Made by a program: the position numbers and the translations under genes. From JAJXWB01 sp964634325 (GTDB taxonomy: Bacteria; Pseudomonadota; Alphaproteobacteria; Rhizobiales; Beijerinckiaceae), in contig CAZWJF010000004.1 of the NCBI GenBank assembly GCA_964634325.1, positions 1 through 64,000 of the forward strand: DNA of 64,000 bases, given 5' to 3'. The notes beneath the pieces are model-generated. The model ran no database searches and had not been told where the DNA came from. It saw only the letters and a list, made by a program, of their open reading frames with translations. Shown here in pieces: positions 17,208-25,835 of the stretch; within the stretch, counting starts at the first letter, position 1; each line of letters opens with the position of its first letter.

Positions 17208-17600
17208 ATGATCGACGTGAACATCATGCCGCTGGCCAAGCTCATGGGCGTTCGGCTCGTGGAGGCGACGCCGGACAAGGTCGTCGCCGATATGCTGGTT
17301 CGCGAGGACCTGTGCACCACCAATTCCATCCTGCACGGCGGGGCGTTCATGGCTTTCGCCGACACCGTCGGCGCGGTGGCGACCGTCCTGAACCTGCCCA
17401 AGGGCGCGGGCACCACGACCATCGAGAGCAAGACCAATTTCGTTTCGGGCGTCAAAGCGGGCGAGATCGCGCGCGCGGAATGCACGCCCGTCCATCGCGG
17501 CAAGACGACGCAGGTGTGGACGACGCGGATCTTGCGACCGGACGGAAAGCTCGCGGCGGTCGTCACCCAAACCCAGCTCGTGCTTGCGCCGCGCGGGTGA
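17208..17600 (+). CDS. PaaI-family hotdog-fold thioesterase
   Basis: Acyl-CoA thioesterase-like protein of 130 residues. The ATG at 17208 follows GGGAGG; an upstream TTG-initiated frame is ignored. The hotdog signature LHGGAFMAFADTVGAVA, TIESKTNFVSGVKAGEIARAE and the final VTQTQLVL match PaaI/YbgC-like enzymes. It precedes the unknown gene and pccA, so a role in clearing or balancing acyl-CoA is possible but unproved. Confidence 0.88.
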   Translation: MIDVNIMPLAKLMGVRLVEATPDKVVADMLVREDLCTTNSILHGGAFMAFADTVGAVATVLNLPKGAGTTTIESKTNFVSGVKAGEIARAECTPVHRGKTTQVWTTRILRPDGKLAAVVTQTQLVLAPRG

Positions 17601-17757
17601 TCCATAAAATCTGCGAGGTTGCGGTCAAGAATCCGAAACTACACGATTTTCCAGTAGCTTAACCGTTAATCGCGGCTCGTCGTTCGGATTCAGATTCCAG
17701 CAACCCGCACCGCCCGAAGGTCTCGTCGTCCGTCGTCGGACGTTTGGGATTTTCGCC

Positions 17758-18219
17758 GTGTCGCACGAGTCCAAAGCAGCCGCCTTTCGCACCCCCGCCG
17801 AACTCGACTACCGCCGGGCGACGCTCGTCGCGATGGAGCGTCTCCGAGAGATCAACGAGGAAACGGTCCGCCGCCTGCGCTTCGATCTGTTTCGGGGCGA
17901 CGCGTTGACGCTCGACGAGGCCGAAGCCCTGTTCGAGATCGAGCGCATGGCGCGGCCGGACAGCGCCGATTGGCAGGAGTTCTTCGTCGACGCCTTGGTC
18001 GATTTCTGCCTGTGGCAGCAGCGTCCGAGCGGCGTGCTGAACGAGGCGCAGGCCGAGTGGCTGATCTCCCAGGCGGATCGGACGCAGACGTTCAACGCGT
18101 TCGCGGTTCTGGTCGCTGCGCTGGAGGAGGCGCACCGTGCGCCGGCCTGGTTCGCGCCTGCGGTGCGCGGTCGCTACGTCAAGGGTTGGGCGGGCCGGGA
18201 AATCGCCCGCGCCGCTTGA
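17758..18219 (+). CDS. Conserved hypothetical protein upstream of pccA
   Basis: Protein of 153 residues starting at GTG 17758. I do not recognise a characterised family. It is soluble and mostly helical by appearance, with RRLRFDLFRGDALTLDEAEALFEIER, an aromatic WQEFFVDALVDFCLWQQRP segment and LNEAQAEWLISQADR. The EF-like spacing of acidic residues resembles TerB-type helical folds, but I do not claim membership. It sits 94 bases before pccA on the same strand. Confidence 0.6.
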   Translation: MSHESKAAAFRTPAELDYRRATLVAMERLREINEETVRRLRFDLFRGDALTLDEAEALFEIERMARPDSADWQEFFVDALVDFCLWQQRPSGVLNEAQAEWLISQADRTQTFNAFAVLVAALEEAHRAPAWFAPAVRGRYVKGWAGREIARAA

Positions 18220-18313
18220 GCCGATGGGATGTATGGACGGGGGCCGCGGCCTCCCTTAAAAGCGCCCGAGACAGATATTTGCCGCAGTGCAGCGGCTACG
18301 GATCGGTGGGCGC

Positions 18314-20317
18314 ATGTTCAAGAAGATTCTGATCGCGAACCGCGGCGAAATCGCGTGCCGTGTCATCAAGACCGCCCGAAAAATGGGCATCAAGACGGTC
18401 GCCGTCTATTCCGACGCCGACAAGGACGCCTTGCACGTGGAAATGGCCGACGAGGCCGTGCATATCGGGCCGCCGGCCGCCGCCGAATCCTATCTGATCA
18501 TCGAAAAGATCATCGACGCCTGCAAGAAGACCGGCGCCGAGGCGGTTCATCCCGGCTACGGCTTCCTGTCCGAGCGCGCCGCTTTCTGTCAGGCGCTCAA
18601 GGACAACGGCATCGTGTTCATCGGTCCGAACCCGCGCGCCATCGAGGCGATGGGCGACAAGATCGAATCCAAGAAATTCGCCAACGCCGCGAAGGTTTCG
18701 ACCGTGCCGGGCTTCCTCGGCGTGATCGAGGACGCCGACCACGCCGTGAAGATCGCCGACGAGATCGGCTATCCCGTCATGCTGAAGGCGTCGGCGGGCG
18801 GCGGCGGCAAGGGCATGCGCATCGCCTATTCGCGCGACGAGGTCGCCGAAGGTTTTACGCGCGCGAAGTCGGAAGCCAAGTCGAGCTTCGGCGACGACCG
18901 CGTGTTCGTCGAAAAGTTCATCGTCAATCCGCGCCACATCGAAATTCAGGTGCTCGGCGACAAGCACGGCAATGTGATCTATCTGGGCGAGCGCGAATGC
19001 TCCATTCAGCGCCGCAACCAGAAAGTGATCGAGGAAGCGCCGTCGCCGCTGCTCGACGAGGAAACCCGCCGCAAGATGGGCGAGCAGGCCGTCGCGCTGG
19101 CCAAAGCGGTCGATTACGATTCTGCGGGCACCGTGGAATTCGTCGCCGGCCAGGACCGCAGCTTCTACTTCCTCGAGATGAATACGCGTCTGCAGGTCGA
19201 GCATCCCGTCACGGAGCTGATCACCGGCGTCGATCTGGTCGAGCAGATGATCCGCGTCGCCGCCGGCGAGAAGCTCGCGATCAAGCAGAGCGACGTGCAT
19301 CTCAAGGGCTGGGCGGTGGAAAGCCGCATCTACGCTGAGGATCCGACCCGCAACTTCCTGCCGTCGACCGGGCGTCTCGTGAAGTATCGTCCGCCGCACG
19401 AGGGCCATGAGGACGGCGTCACCGTCCGCAACGACACCGGCGTCTATGAGGGCGGCGAAATCTCGATCTACTACGATCCGATGATCGCCAAGCTGGTGAC
19501 GCACGCCGGCGACCGACTGACCGCCATTGAAGCGCAGGCGCGCGCGCTCGACGCCTTCTACATCGACGGCATTCGCCACAACATTCCGTTCCTCGCCTCG
19601 CTGATGCAGCATGACCGCTGGCGCAAGGGCGCGTTGTCGACCGGCTTCATCGCGGAAGAATATCCGGAAGGTTTCGCGCCGCTCGTGGCGTCGGGCGACG
19701 TCGCGCACGTGATGGCCGCGGTCGCCGCCGCTGTCGACCATGTTGCCAACGAGCGCAAGCGGCAGATTTCGGGCCAGATGCGCACGCAGCGGCCGGTGAA
19801 GTTCCAGCGTGACCGCGTGATCATGCTCGGCGCCGAGCGCTATGAAATGTCGGTCGACACGGGCGACGACGGCATCCTCGTCCGGCTGGCGGATGGCGAG
19901 GCCTTCCATCTTTCGTCCGACTGGGTTCCGGGCGAGCCCGTCTGGAACGGCGTGGTCAACGACGAACTGGTCGCCGTGCAGGTGCGCCCGATTCTCAACG
20001 GATATGCGCTCGCACATCGCGGCGTGTCGATCGACGCGCGCGTCTATACGCGCGAAGAGGCGCGGCTCGCCGCCCTCATGCCCGAGAAGAAGGGCGCCGA
20101 CACCTCGAAGTCGCTGCTCTGCCCGATGCCGGGCCTCGTCAAGGCGATCTACGCCAAGGAAGGTCAGGAGATCAAAGCCGGCGAACCGCTGTGCATGGTC
20201 GAGGCCATGAAGATGGAAAACGTCCTGCGCGCCGAGCGCGACGTGACCGTCAAGAAGATCAACGCGAAGGAGGGCGATTCGCTCGCCGTCGACGCGGTGA
20301 TCATGGAATTCGCGTAA
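18314..20317 (+). CDS. pccA: Propionyl-CoA carboxylase alpha chain (biotin carboxylase and biotin carrier)
   Basis: ATP-dependent biotin carboxylase fused to the biotin carrier, 667 residues. The start MFKKILIANRGEIACRV is canonical. An ATP-grasp domain with the glycine-rich loop KASAGGGGKGMR, the GERECSIQRRNQK stretch and FLEMNTRLQVEHPVTE is complete, followed by the BT linker domain and a C-terminal biotinyl domain with EAMKMEN, biotin on Lys633 about 35 residues from the end. Together with pccB it makes methylmalonyl-CoA from propionyl-CoA, from odd-chain fatty acids or branched amino acids. Confidence 0.96.
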   Translation: MFKKILIANRGEIACRVIKTARKMGIKTVAVYSDADKDALHVEMADEAVHIGPPAAAESYLIIEKIIDACKKTGAEAVHPGYGFLSERAAFCQALKDNGIVFIGPNPRAIEAMGDKIESKKFANAAKVSTVPGFLGVIEDADHAVKIADEIGYPVMLKASAGGGGKGMRIAYSRDEVAEGFTRAKSEAKSSFGDDRVFVEKFIVNPRHIEIQVLGDKHGNVIYLGERECSIQRRNQKVIEEAPSPLLDEETRRKMGEQAVALAKAVDYDSAGTVEFVAGQDRSFYFLEMNTRLQVEHPVTELITGVDLVEQMIRVAAGEKLAIKQSDVHLKGWAVESRIYAEDPTRNFLPSTGRLVKYRPPHEGHEDGVTVRNDTGVYEGGEISIYYDPMIAKLVTHAGDRLTAIEAQARALDAFYIDGIRHNIPFLASLMQHDRWRKGALSTGFIAEEYPEGFAPLVASGDVAHVMAAVAAAVDHVANERKRQISGQMRTQRPVKFQRDRVIMLGAERYEMSVDTGDDGILVRLADGEAFHLSSDWVPGEPVWNGVVNDELVAVQVRPILNGYALAHRGVSIDARVYTREEARLAALMPEKKGADTSKSLLCPMPGLVKAIYAKEGQEIKAGEPLCMVEAMKMENVLRAERDVTVKKINAKEGDSLAVDAVIMEFA

Positions 20318-20323
20318 TAGCAG

Positions 20324-20352
20324 GGGGCGCGGGCGGCCGCCGCCAGCGCCCC
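20324..20352 (+). terminator. Possible terminator after pccA
   Basis: Stem GGGGCGC/GCGCCCC with a GC-rich inner loop lies 6 bases after the pccA stop and before the convergent DUF2147-like gene. It lacks a T-run, so this is tentative. Confidence 0.4.
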
Positions 20353-20365
20353 AGACGTTTCCGCG

Positions 20366-20722
20366 TCAGTTCACCTTGGCCCAGTTTTCGGCGTCGCACA
20401 TCGACTGGCCGACGGCGCAGCCCTTGATGCTGAGGCCGGAGCCGCTGAAGGTCACCGTGCCGTTGAAAGTCATAAAGCCCGGCATCGACGGGTGCTTCAT
20501 GTTTGCGCCCTGCCAGCCGCTGCCGGACTTTGTCATGCCGTGGCACATCTCGAAGCCGGAGCGCTCGCCGCCCGTGATCTTGCAATAGAGCTTGCCGCCG
20601 CCGGTCGAGACTTTGACGAGGTCGCCGTTCGGGCGCTTGTAAGTGCCGGACTCGGACGCATGCGCGGCGCCGGCGAGGAGCAGGACTCCCGCGAAAGCGG
20701 AAACGAGACGCGAAATTTTCAT
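20366..20722 (-). CDS. Secreted DUF2147-like protein
   Basis: Small exported protein of 118 residues. The ATG at 20722 follows GGGAGG and gives a signal peptide ending AHASES. The mature part is a beta-rich repeat with SGTYKRPNGDLVKV, GKLYCKITGG, GTVTFSGSGLSIKGCAVG and four cysteines (YCK, MCH, GCA, MCD) that may pair in the periplasm. This layout resembles DUF2147, whose function is not known. A longer upstream frame reading into the neighbouring gene is rejected. Confidence 0.75.
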   Translation of the reverse strand: MKISRLVSAFAGVLLLAGAAHASESGTYKRPNGDLVKVSTGGGKLYCKITGGERSGFEMCHGMTKSGSGWQGANMKHPSMPGFMTFNGTVTFSGSGLSIKGCAVGQSMCDAENWAKVN

Positions 20723-20822
20723 GTGACCTCCCGATCGCGCGCGGTCTTGTTCTGAATTGGCCGCGCTCGCGCCATCCTCACATTCACATCTAGAAATATC
20801 AAGAACTGTAGGGGCGCGGCGT

Positions 20823-21557
20823 TCAGTCGCCGCCGCCGCAGCCCCCGCCGCAACCGCCGCCGTCTCCGCCTCCGTCGCCGCTGGAATCGCTCGAACTGGA
20901 ATCGCCCGACGCGTCCAGTCCGCCGCCGCCGTCTCCCATGCCCGACGTCGAGCCGTCGACGGAGGCGTCGGCGAAATCGCCGCCGCAATAGCCGGTGGCC
21001 GAGCCCGTCGCGCCGACTCGCTGGGCCGCGCAATCGGCCGTGTAATAGAAGCCGCCGGGGATGCGCAGCTTCTTGTCGAGCGCAAACAGCAGGGGCAGGC
21101 GGGTCGGGCGGACCGGGTTGATGTTCTCTTCCTTGCAGGCCCACCACCAGACGCGGCGCAGGCCTTCGTTCGACTCGCGCTTGGCGGCGCTCAGCGCGAG
21201 GGCGGGCGTGTGGTGCAGGAAGCCGCCGAACGCTTGCTGGCAGAATTCATCGTAGGCCCGCGTGTAGAGTATGAACTCGTGCCAGAGGTCGTCGACGACC
21301 TGCGATGGCATGGCGACGTAACGTTTGCCGCTGGCGAGATAGGCGAGAAAGAACTGGCGCAAACCTTCGGCGACGAGAGCGCTTTCCTTGCGGGTGAAAC
21401 CCTTGTGCCTGGCTTGCAGCTTGTTGAGCAGGCCGGGCGGCCAGACGTAGCCTCGGATGAATTCCGCGCGGCGCATCCGCCGCATCTGGATGAAGAAATA
21501 GGCGGCCGACAAGGCGCAGGCGACGGCGACGACGACCGCGAGAAGGACGTATTTCAA
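20823..21557 (-). CDS. Membrane-anchored GRDP-like protein with Cys/Gly-rich tail
   Basis: Protein of 244 residues starting at TTG 21557 behind AAGGAG. It has one N-terminal membrane helix (about residues 4-24), then a domain with VVDDLWHEFILYTRAYDEFCQ, which resembles the glycine-rich-domain-protein (GRDP-like) core where a His/Trp-containing VDxxWH motif recurs. From about residue 180 the sequence becomes a low-complexity tail of Gly, Ser and Asp ending CGGGCGGGD. Function is unknown; the tail may bind metal or mediate contacts. Confidence 0.7.
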   Translation of the reverse strand: MKYVLLAVVVAVACALSAAYFFIQMRRMRRAEFIRGYVWPPGLLNKLQARHKGFTRKESALVAEGLRQFFLAYLASGKRYVAMPSQVVDDLWHEFILYTRAYDEFCQQAFGGFLHHTPALALSAAKRESNEGLRRVWWWACKEENINPVRPTRLPLLFALDKKLRIPGGFYYTADCAAQRVGATGSATGYCGGDFADASVDGSTSGMGDGGGGLDASGDSSSSDSSGDGGGDGGGCGGGCGGGD

Positions 21558-21650
21558 GCGCTCTCTCCTTGCCAGCGCCGGACTCGGCGAGGCATCAGTC
21601 TATCGCGGCGGCTCGCGACGAGCAGAGGCGGCGCCTCGAATGGAGCCCTT

Positions 21651-22139
21651 ATGCCCCTCTATTTCGCCTATGGGTCCAACCTCGACGTCGCGGCGATGCG
21701 CGCGCGTTGCCCGCGCTCGCGGCTTCTCGGCCGCGCCCGGCTGGCGCGGCATCGCTTCGCGTTGATGGCCGACGGCTATGCGACGGTCGTGCGCGATCCC
21801 GCCAGCGAGACGCACGGGCTGCTCTACGATCTCGCGCTGTCGGACGCGCCGTCGCTCGACCGCTATGAGGAGGTCGCACGCGGCCTCTACGTGAAGGCCA
21901 ATCAGCCGGTGCTGCGGGCGGACGGCGCGCCGGCGCGGGCGCTGGTCTATATCGGCGCGGCGGGGGCCTCCGCCGGCGCGCGCGCAAAGGCAGGTTACAT
22001 GGAGGCGATCGTCGCGGCGGCGCGCGCGGCCGAATTGCCCTCCGGCTATGTCGATTTTCTTTCGACCCTGCTATCAGGAGGCGGCGTGGTTGCTGCGCCG
22101 CAGCGACGCGCCATCAAATGGACGCCGCGCGAGAGTTGA
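21651..22139 (+). CDS. Gamma-glutamylcyclotransferase family protein
   Basis: GGCT-like fold protein of 162 residues. The N terminus MPLYFAYGSNLDVAAMRARCP has the diagnostic YGSN substrate loop; DGYATVVRDPASETHGLLYDL and LDRYEEVARGLYVK follow, with the family acidic residue in the last. The enzymes make 5-oxoproline from gamma-glutamyl compounds. A very long upstream extension of the frame is not coding. It is followed by panC after 10 bases. Confidence 0.85.
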   Translation: MPLYFAYGSNLDVAAMRARCPRSRLLGRARLARHRFALMADGYATVVRDPASETHGLLYDLALSDAPSLDRYEEVARGLYVKANQPVLRADGAPARALVYIGAAGASAGARAKAGYMEAIVAAARAAELPSGYVDFLSTLLSGGGVVAAPQRRAIKWTPRES

Positions 22140-22149
22140 GGAGTTCCGG

Positions 22150-23016
22150 TTGACCGATCGCAGACATCCAGCGTCGCCCGTCGTTCTGCCAGACGTCGCA
22201 AGCCTGCGCGCCGCTGTGCGCGACTGGCGCGCGCGCGGCGAGCGCGTCGCGCTCGTGCCGACGATGGGCGCGCTGCACGCCGGGCACATTTCGCTGGTGG
22301 AAGAGGGCTTCAGACGCGCCGATCGCGTCGTCGCCTCGATCTTCGTCAATCCCACGCAATTCGCGCCGACCGAGGATTTTTCGAAGTATCCGCGTACGTT
22401 CGAGGCGGATCTCTCCAGGCTGGGCGCGGCCGGATGCGACGCCTGCTTCGCGCCGCAGGTCGACGCCATGTACCCGGCGGGCTTCTCCACCACCGTGACT
22501 CTGGCCGGCCCGGCCAAGGTCGATCTGGAAGACCATTTTCGTCCGACGCATTTTGCGGGCGTGGCGACGATCGTCGCCAAACTGCTCAATCAGGCCCAGG
22601 CCGATTGCGCCGTGTTCGGCGAAAAGGACTATCAGCAGCTGCGCGTCATTTCGCGGATGGCGCGCGACCTCGACATTCCCACCGAGATCGTGGGCGCGCC
22701 AACCGTGCGCGAGGGGGACGGTCTCGCCATGTCCTCGCGCAACGTCTACTTGAGCGCCGACGAACGGCCGCGCGCGTCAGCCATGTATCGCGCGCTGACC
22801 CACGCCGCCGCCAAGATTCGCGAAGGCGAAGTGATTGGCCACGAGATGACCGAAGCGCGGGAAATCCTCGTGGAAGCGGGTTTCATGGTCGATTACATCG
22901 AGGCCCGCCACGCCGAGACGCTGGAGCGGATCGCCCGCCGGATCGAGGGGCCGATCCGGCTCTTGGCGGCCGCGCGGCTGGGACAGACGCGGCTGATCGA
23001 CAATATCGCGGTGTGA
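22150..23016 (+). CDS. panC: Pantothenate synthetase
   Basis: Ligates pantoate and beta-alanine with ATP, the last step of pantothenate synthesis; 288 residues. The TTG at 22150 is chosen because GAGGAG lies six bases before it, just after the GGCT stop. Family marks: VPTMGALHAGHISLV (HxGH nucleotide motif), SIFVNPTQFAPTEDFSKYPR, FGEKDYQQL and the KMSKS-like SSRN loop. panB and panD are not in the window. acyP follows one base after the stop. Confidence 0.93.
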   Translation: MTDRRHPASPVVLPDVASLRAAVRDWRARGERVALVPTMGALHAGHISLVEEGFRRADRVVASIFVNPTQFAPTEDFSKYPRTFEADLSRLGAAGCDACFAPQVDAMYPAGFSTTVTLAGPAKVDLEDHFRPTHFAGVATIVAKLLNQAQADCAVFGEKDYQQLRVISRMARDLDIPTEIVGAPTVREGDGLAMSSRNVYLSADERPRASAMYRALTHAAAKIREGEVIGHEMTEAREILVEAGFMVDYIEARHAETLERIARRIEGPIRLLAAARLGQTRLIDNIAV

Positions 23017-23017
23017 G

Positions 23018-23305
23018 ATGGAGGCGCGGCGCGTTCTCGTCTCGGGTCGCGTGCAGGGCGTCGGGTTTCGCGCTTTCGTCGCGCGGAGGGCGCGCGAGCT
23101 TGGCGTCTCCGGATTCGTGCGCAACCTCGACGACGGCCGCGTCGAGGCCGTCTGCGCCGGCGAGGCGGCGCAGGTTCAGGCGCTGACCGAGGCGTGCCGC
23201 GCCGGGCCGCCGCACGCGCGCGTCGCGCATCTGGATATTGCGGTCGTCCCGGCGTTGGACCTGCCGCGCCATTTCGAAATCCGACCCGACGGGGCGGGCG
23301 CTTAA
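23018..23305 (+). CDS. acyP: Acylphosphatase
   Basis: Small enzyme (95 residues) hydrolysing acyl phosphates. The active-site loop GRVQGVGFRAFVARRARELG supplies the catalytic Arg, and GFVRNLDDGRVEAVCAGEA supplies the catalytic Asn. It begins one base after panC, so the two are probably co-transcribed. Confidence 0.93.
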   Translation: MEARRVLVSGRVQGVGFRAFVARRARELGVSGFVRNLDDGRVEAVCAGEAAQVQALTEACRAGPPHARVAHLDIAVVPALDLPRHFEIRPDGAGA

Positions 23306-23361
23306 CGCCTTCTTGACCGCTGGCCCCCAAATTGGGCGCTCGCCACGCGAGAGCGCCCTCG

Positions 23362-24000
23362 ATGCCCGCGACGTTTCTCTGGTTCTTGTTCGACTGGCGC
23401 GGCCGGATCGGCCGAAGCGCCTATCGAATCGCCATTCTCGTTCTGGCGTTGGTCGTCGGCGCCTTGCAGCTTGCGCCGGACAGCCTGAGACCGCTGCTCA
23501 TCGGCGTGGTTGCGCTGCAGGTCGTCGTGCAGGCGGCGCTGGACGCCAAGCGCCTGCACGACATTGGCATGAGCGCGTTCTGGGTCGTCGCCACGAGCCT
23601 TGCGTCCGTCGGCGCGACAGCGGCGCTGGCGGCCGGCTATCCCGACGCGCTGACGCTGATGACCGAACAACTCGCCGAAATCATCGGCCCCCACGCGGCC
23701 GGCGAGCCCGCGGCGGCGATCGCGCTGGCCGGGCTCGGCCTGGCCGCGTTCGTCCGTTCGACGCTGCTCTGGCTGCCCAAATCGCGGTCGGCGGGCGACG
23801 TCTACGCTTACGACCCGCTGCACGGACGCCTCGCCGCGGCGGGCGCCGAGACATCGTCCGCAATCGACGCCGACAGGCTGATCGCGCAGGCGCTGGCCGA
23901 GAGCCGGACGCGGGACCTGAGGGCGACGTTGAAAGACATGCAGCGACCGGCGGGCGCCGCGCCCGGCGCGCGCAAGAGTTTCGGCCGCCGAACGGCCTGA
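23362..24000 (+). CDS. DUF805 family membrane protein
   Basis: Protein of 212 residues with four membrane segments. WRGRIGRSAYRIA and the later DAKRLHDIGMSAFW are the DUF805 hallmarks. The cytoplasmic C-terminal tail (about 60 residues) is Ala/Arg-rich. Function is not established. The start at 23362 (MPATFLWFLF) is preferred to the earlier frame start at 23332. Confidence 0.85.
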   Translation: MPATFLWFLFDWRGRIGRSAYRIAILVLALVVGALQLAPDSLRPLLIGVVALQVVVQAALDAKRLHDIGMSAFWVVATSLASVGATAALAAGYPDALTLMTEQLAEIIGPHAAGEPAAAIALAGLGLAAFVRSTLLWLPKSRSAGDVYAYDPLHGRLAAAGAETSSAIDADRLIAQALAESRTRDLRATLKDMQRPAGAAPGARKSFGRRTA

Positions 24001-24003
24001 TCG

Positions 24004-24732
24004 TCAGGCCGCGACCGTCGGACCGAAAATATCTTCGAACGCGCGGCGCATCGCGATGTCGACATCGGTCATCCCGATCGGCAGGCCGAGGTCGGCGAGG
24101 CTGGTCACGCCGTAGTGCGGCTCGCGCACCCCGCAGGGCGTGATGCCGGAAAAATGCGACAGATCGGGTTCGACGTTGATCGACACGCCGTGGAAGGTCA
24201 CCCACTGGCGCACGCGGATGCCGATCGCCGCGATCTTGTCCTCGGCCATCGCGCCATTCGGCCCGCGCGGCTTGTCGGGCCGGCGCACCCAGACGCCGAC
24301 TCGGTCCTCGCGGCGCTCGCCTTTGATGTTGAAAGCCTCGAGCGTTGCGATCACCCAGGCTTCCAGCGCGGCGACGAACGCGCGCACGTCCTGCCGGCGG
24401 CGCTTGAGGTCCAGCATCGCATAGGCGATGCGCTGGCCCGGCCCGTGATAGGTGAACTGGCCGCCGCGCCCCGTCTCGAACACCGGGAAGCGCGCGTCGA
24501 GCAGATCGCCGGGCTTGGCCGATGTGCCGGAGGTGTAGAGCGGCGGGTGCTCCAGCAGCCAGACGCGCTCATGCGCTTCGCCGCGCGCGATGGCGGCGGC
24601 GCGCGCCTCCATCGTCGCCAGCGCCTCCTCATAGGGCGCCAGGGCGTCGCTGACGGCCCATTCGACCGGGGGCGCGCCGGGACGGGGAAGAAAACGCGCT
24701 GAGAGGGCGTCGCGGGAAATCTGCAGTGTCAC
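24004..24732 (-). CDS. lipB: Lipoyl(octanoyl) transferase LipB
   Basis: Transfers octanoate from acyl carrier protein to lipoyl domains; about 242 residues from GTG 24732. An ATG at 24837 would run into the divergent tRNA-Leu gene and is rejected. Family motifs: LLEHPPLYTSGTSAK, GRGGQFTYHGPGQRIAY, the catalytic Cys in GITPCGVRE, and the catalytic Lys in EDKIAAIGIRVRQWVTFHG. It converges on the DUF805 gene, with 3 bases between stops. Confidence 0.9.
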   Translation of the reverse strand: MTLQISRDALSARFLPRPGAPPVEWAVSDALAPYEEALATMEARAAAIARGEAHERVWLLEHPPLYTSGTSAKPGDLLDARFPVFETGRGGQFTYHGPGQRIAYAMLDLKRRRQDVRAFVAALEAWVIATLEAFNIKGERREDRVGVWVRRPDKPRGPNGAMAEDKIAAIGIRVRQWVTFHGVSINVEPDLSHFSGITPCGVREPHYGVTSLADLGLPIGMTDVDIAMRRAFEDIFGPTVAA

Positions 24733-24829
24733 GGGACTGCAATAGCGCGGCTTTCGGGCCTTGTCAGTCTCTTGGGCGTTTGATAGACGACGCCTGCCGA
24801 TGCGAAGCGCTTTAGCGCGGCGCGTCCGG

Positions 24830-24916
24830 GCGGCCATGGCGGAATTGGTAGACGCGCTAGCTTGAGGTGCTAGTCCTTTAACCGGGGTGGAAGTTCGAGT
24901 CTTCTTGGCCGCACCA
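24830..24916 (+). tRNA. tRNA-Leu (anticodon GAG)
   Basis: Class II tRNA of 87 bases including an encoded CCA. The acceptor stem GCGGCCA pairs with TGGCCGC; the D arm has AATTGGTAGACGCG, the anticodon GAG is at 24864-24866 in GCTTGAGGTGC, a variable arm follows, and the T arm is GGAAGTTCGAGTCTTC. It reads CUU/CUC leucine codons. Confidence 0.95.
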
Positions 24917-24938
24917 AGCGCCTTACCAGCGCAGACGA

Positions 24939-24976
24939 CAAAAGCCCGGTTCGCGAGAACCGGGCTTTGTTTTTTC
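24939..24976 (+). terminator. Rho-independent terminator after tRNA-Leu
   Basis: Stem AAAGCCCGGTTC with complement GAACCGGGCTTT around a CGCGA-type loop, followed by GTTTTTT. It is 25 bases past the tRNA CCA. Confidence 0.9.
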
Positions 24977-24984
24977 GGCGCGTC

Positions 24985-25650
24985 TCAGTTCGACGCGAAG
25001 CAGTAGAGCAGGCCGCCGCCGCCGGTGGAGAGCAGGGCGGGCATATTGCAGCCGCGCGTCGGGTGCGAGGAATTCCAGGAATGCGAGGGGACGTCGTCGC
25101 GAAGGCCCATGCGGTCGGAATGGCCGACGATCGCGGACCCGTCAGCGCCGCCCTTGGTCCAGTTCCCGCAGGTGAAGTCCTTGTCGCCGGCCATGGCCCG
25201 CCCCTCCATGTCGGAGCCGGTCAGGATGTCGTGGTTGTTGTTGTTGAACCCGGCGCCGGCGATCTTGCGGCCGCCCTCGGTCAACGCATTGTCGATCGAC
25301 AGCTTCGCGTCCTTGTGAAGCTCGTCGAGATCGGCGGCGATCTGCATGCCCTTGGCGTTCTTCCACGGGCCCTTGCCGATGCGGTCGCGCGCGTTGACGG
25401 CGCCTGCGCCCTGCGTGGACAGATAGGCCTTCCAGGACTTGCCGCCGGCGCCTGCGACGGCCGCCAGCGTCTGGCAATGCTTGTCGGCGCCCTCGAGCCC
25501 GCCGAGATTGGCGCCGTCGGGGCCGGCCTTGGAGCTGACGAAGAAGGTCATGTCGGGAAATTGCGGCGGCTGCTGCTGGGCGGACGCAGTTCCGATCCAC
25601 GCCGCGCCGGAAAGCGCCGCGACAAGGGCGATAGTCCTCGAAGCTTGCAT
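24985..25650 (-). CDS. Secreted lectin-like (DUF1554-like) protein
   Basis: Exported protein of 221 residues with a signal peptide ending TASAQQQ. The mature domain contains MTFFVSSKAGPDGANLGGL, ADKHCQTLAAVAG, WKAYLST, NARDRIGKGPW, a run of Asn-Asn-His-Asp, and ends with cysteines in FTCGNW, RGCNMP and LYCFASN. This resembles secreted C-type-lectin-fold proteins of the DUF1554 kind. The cysteines probably form disulfides. Ligand and role are unknown. Confidence 0.7.
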   Translation of the reverse strand: MQASRTIALVAALSGAAWIGTASAQQQPPQFPDMTFFVSSKAGPDGANLGGLEGADKHCQTLAAVAGAGGKSWKAYLSTQGAGAVNARDRIGKGPWKNAKGMQIAADLDELHKDAKLSIDNALTEGGRKIAGAGFNNNNHDILTGSDMEGRAMAGDKDFTCGNWTKGGADGSAIVGHSDRMGLRDDVPSHSWNSSHPTRGCNMPALLSTGGGGLLYCFASN

Positions 25651-25835
25651 AATCTCGTTCCCTCCTGAGTTGTTTGCACAGATGACATGACGCCCGACCC
25701 GTCTCGGTCAAGCCTGCGCCGGCGAAACATTTTCGGCCGGGACGCCAGCGAGCCATTGCGCGGACGCAACCGCGCTTGCTGAGCGCGCCGACGCTGCGCC
25801 ACTATGAGCCAAACCAACCACTGAGGAATCGCCCG

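Noticed and set aside
20757..21650. Long plus-strand extension upstream of the gamma-glutamylcyclotransferase gene
   Set aside because: It lies opposite the GRDP-like gene and the family start is at 21651.
24733..24837. Upstream ATG for lipB at 24837
   Set aside because: That start would place coding sequence inside the divergent tRNA-Leu gene; the GTG at 24732 is used.
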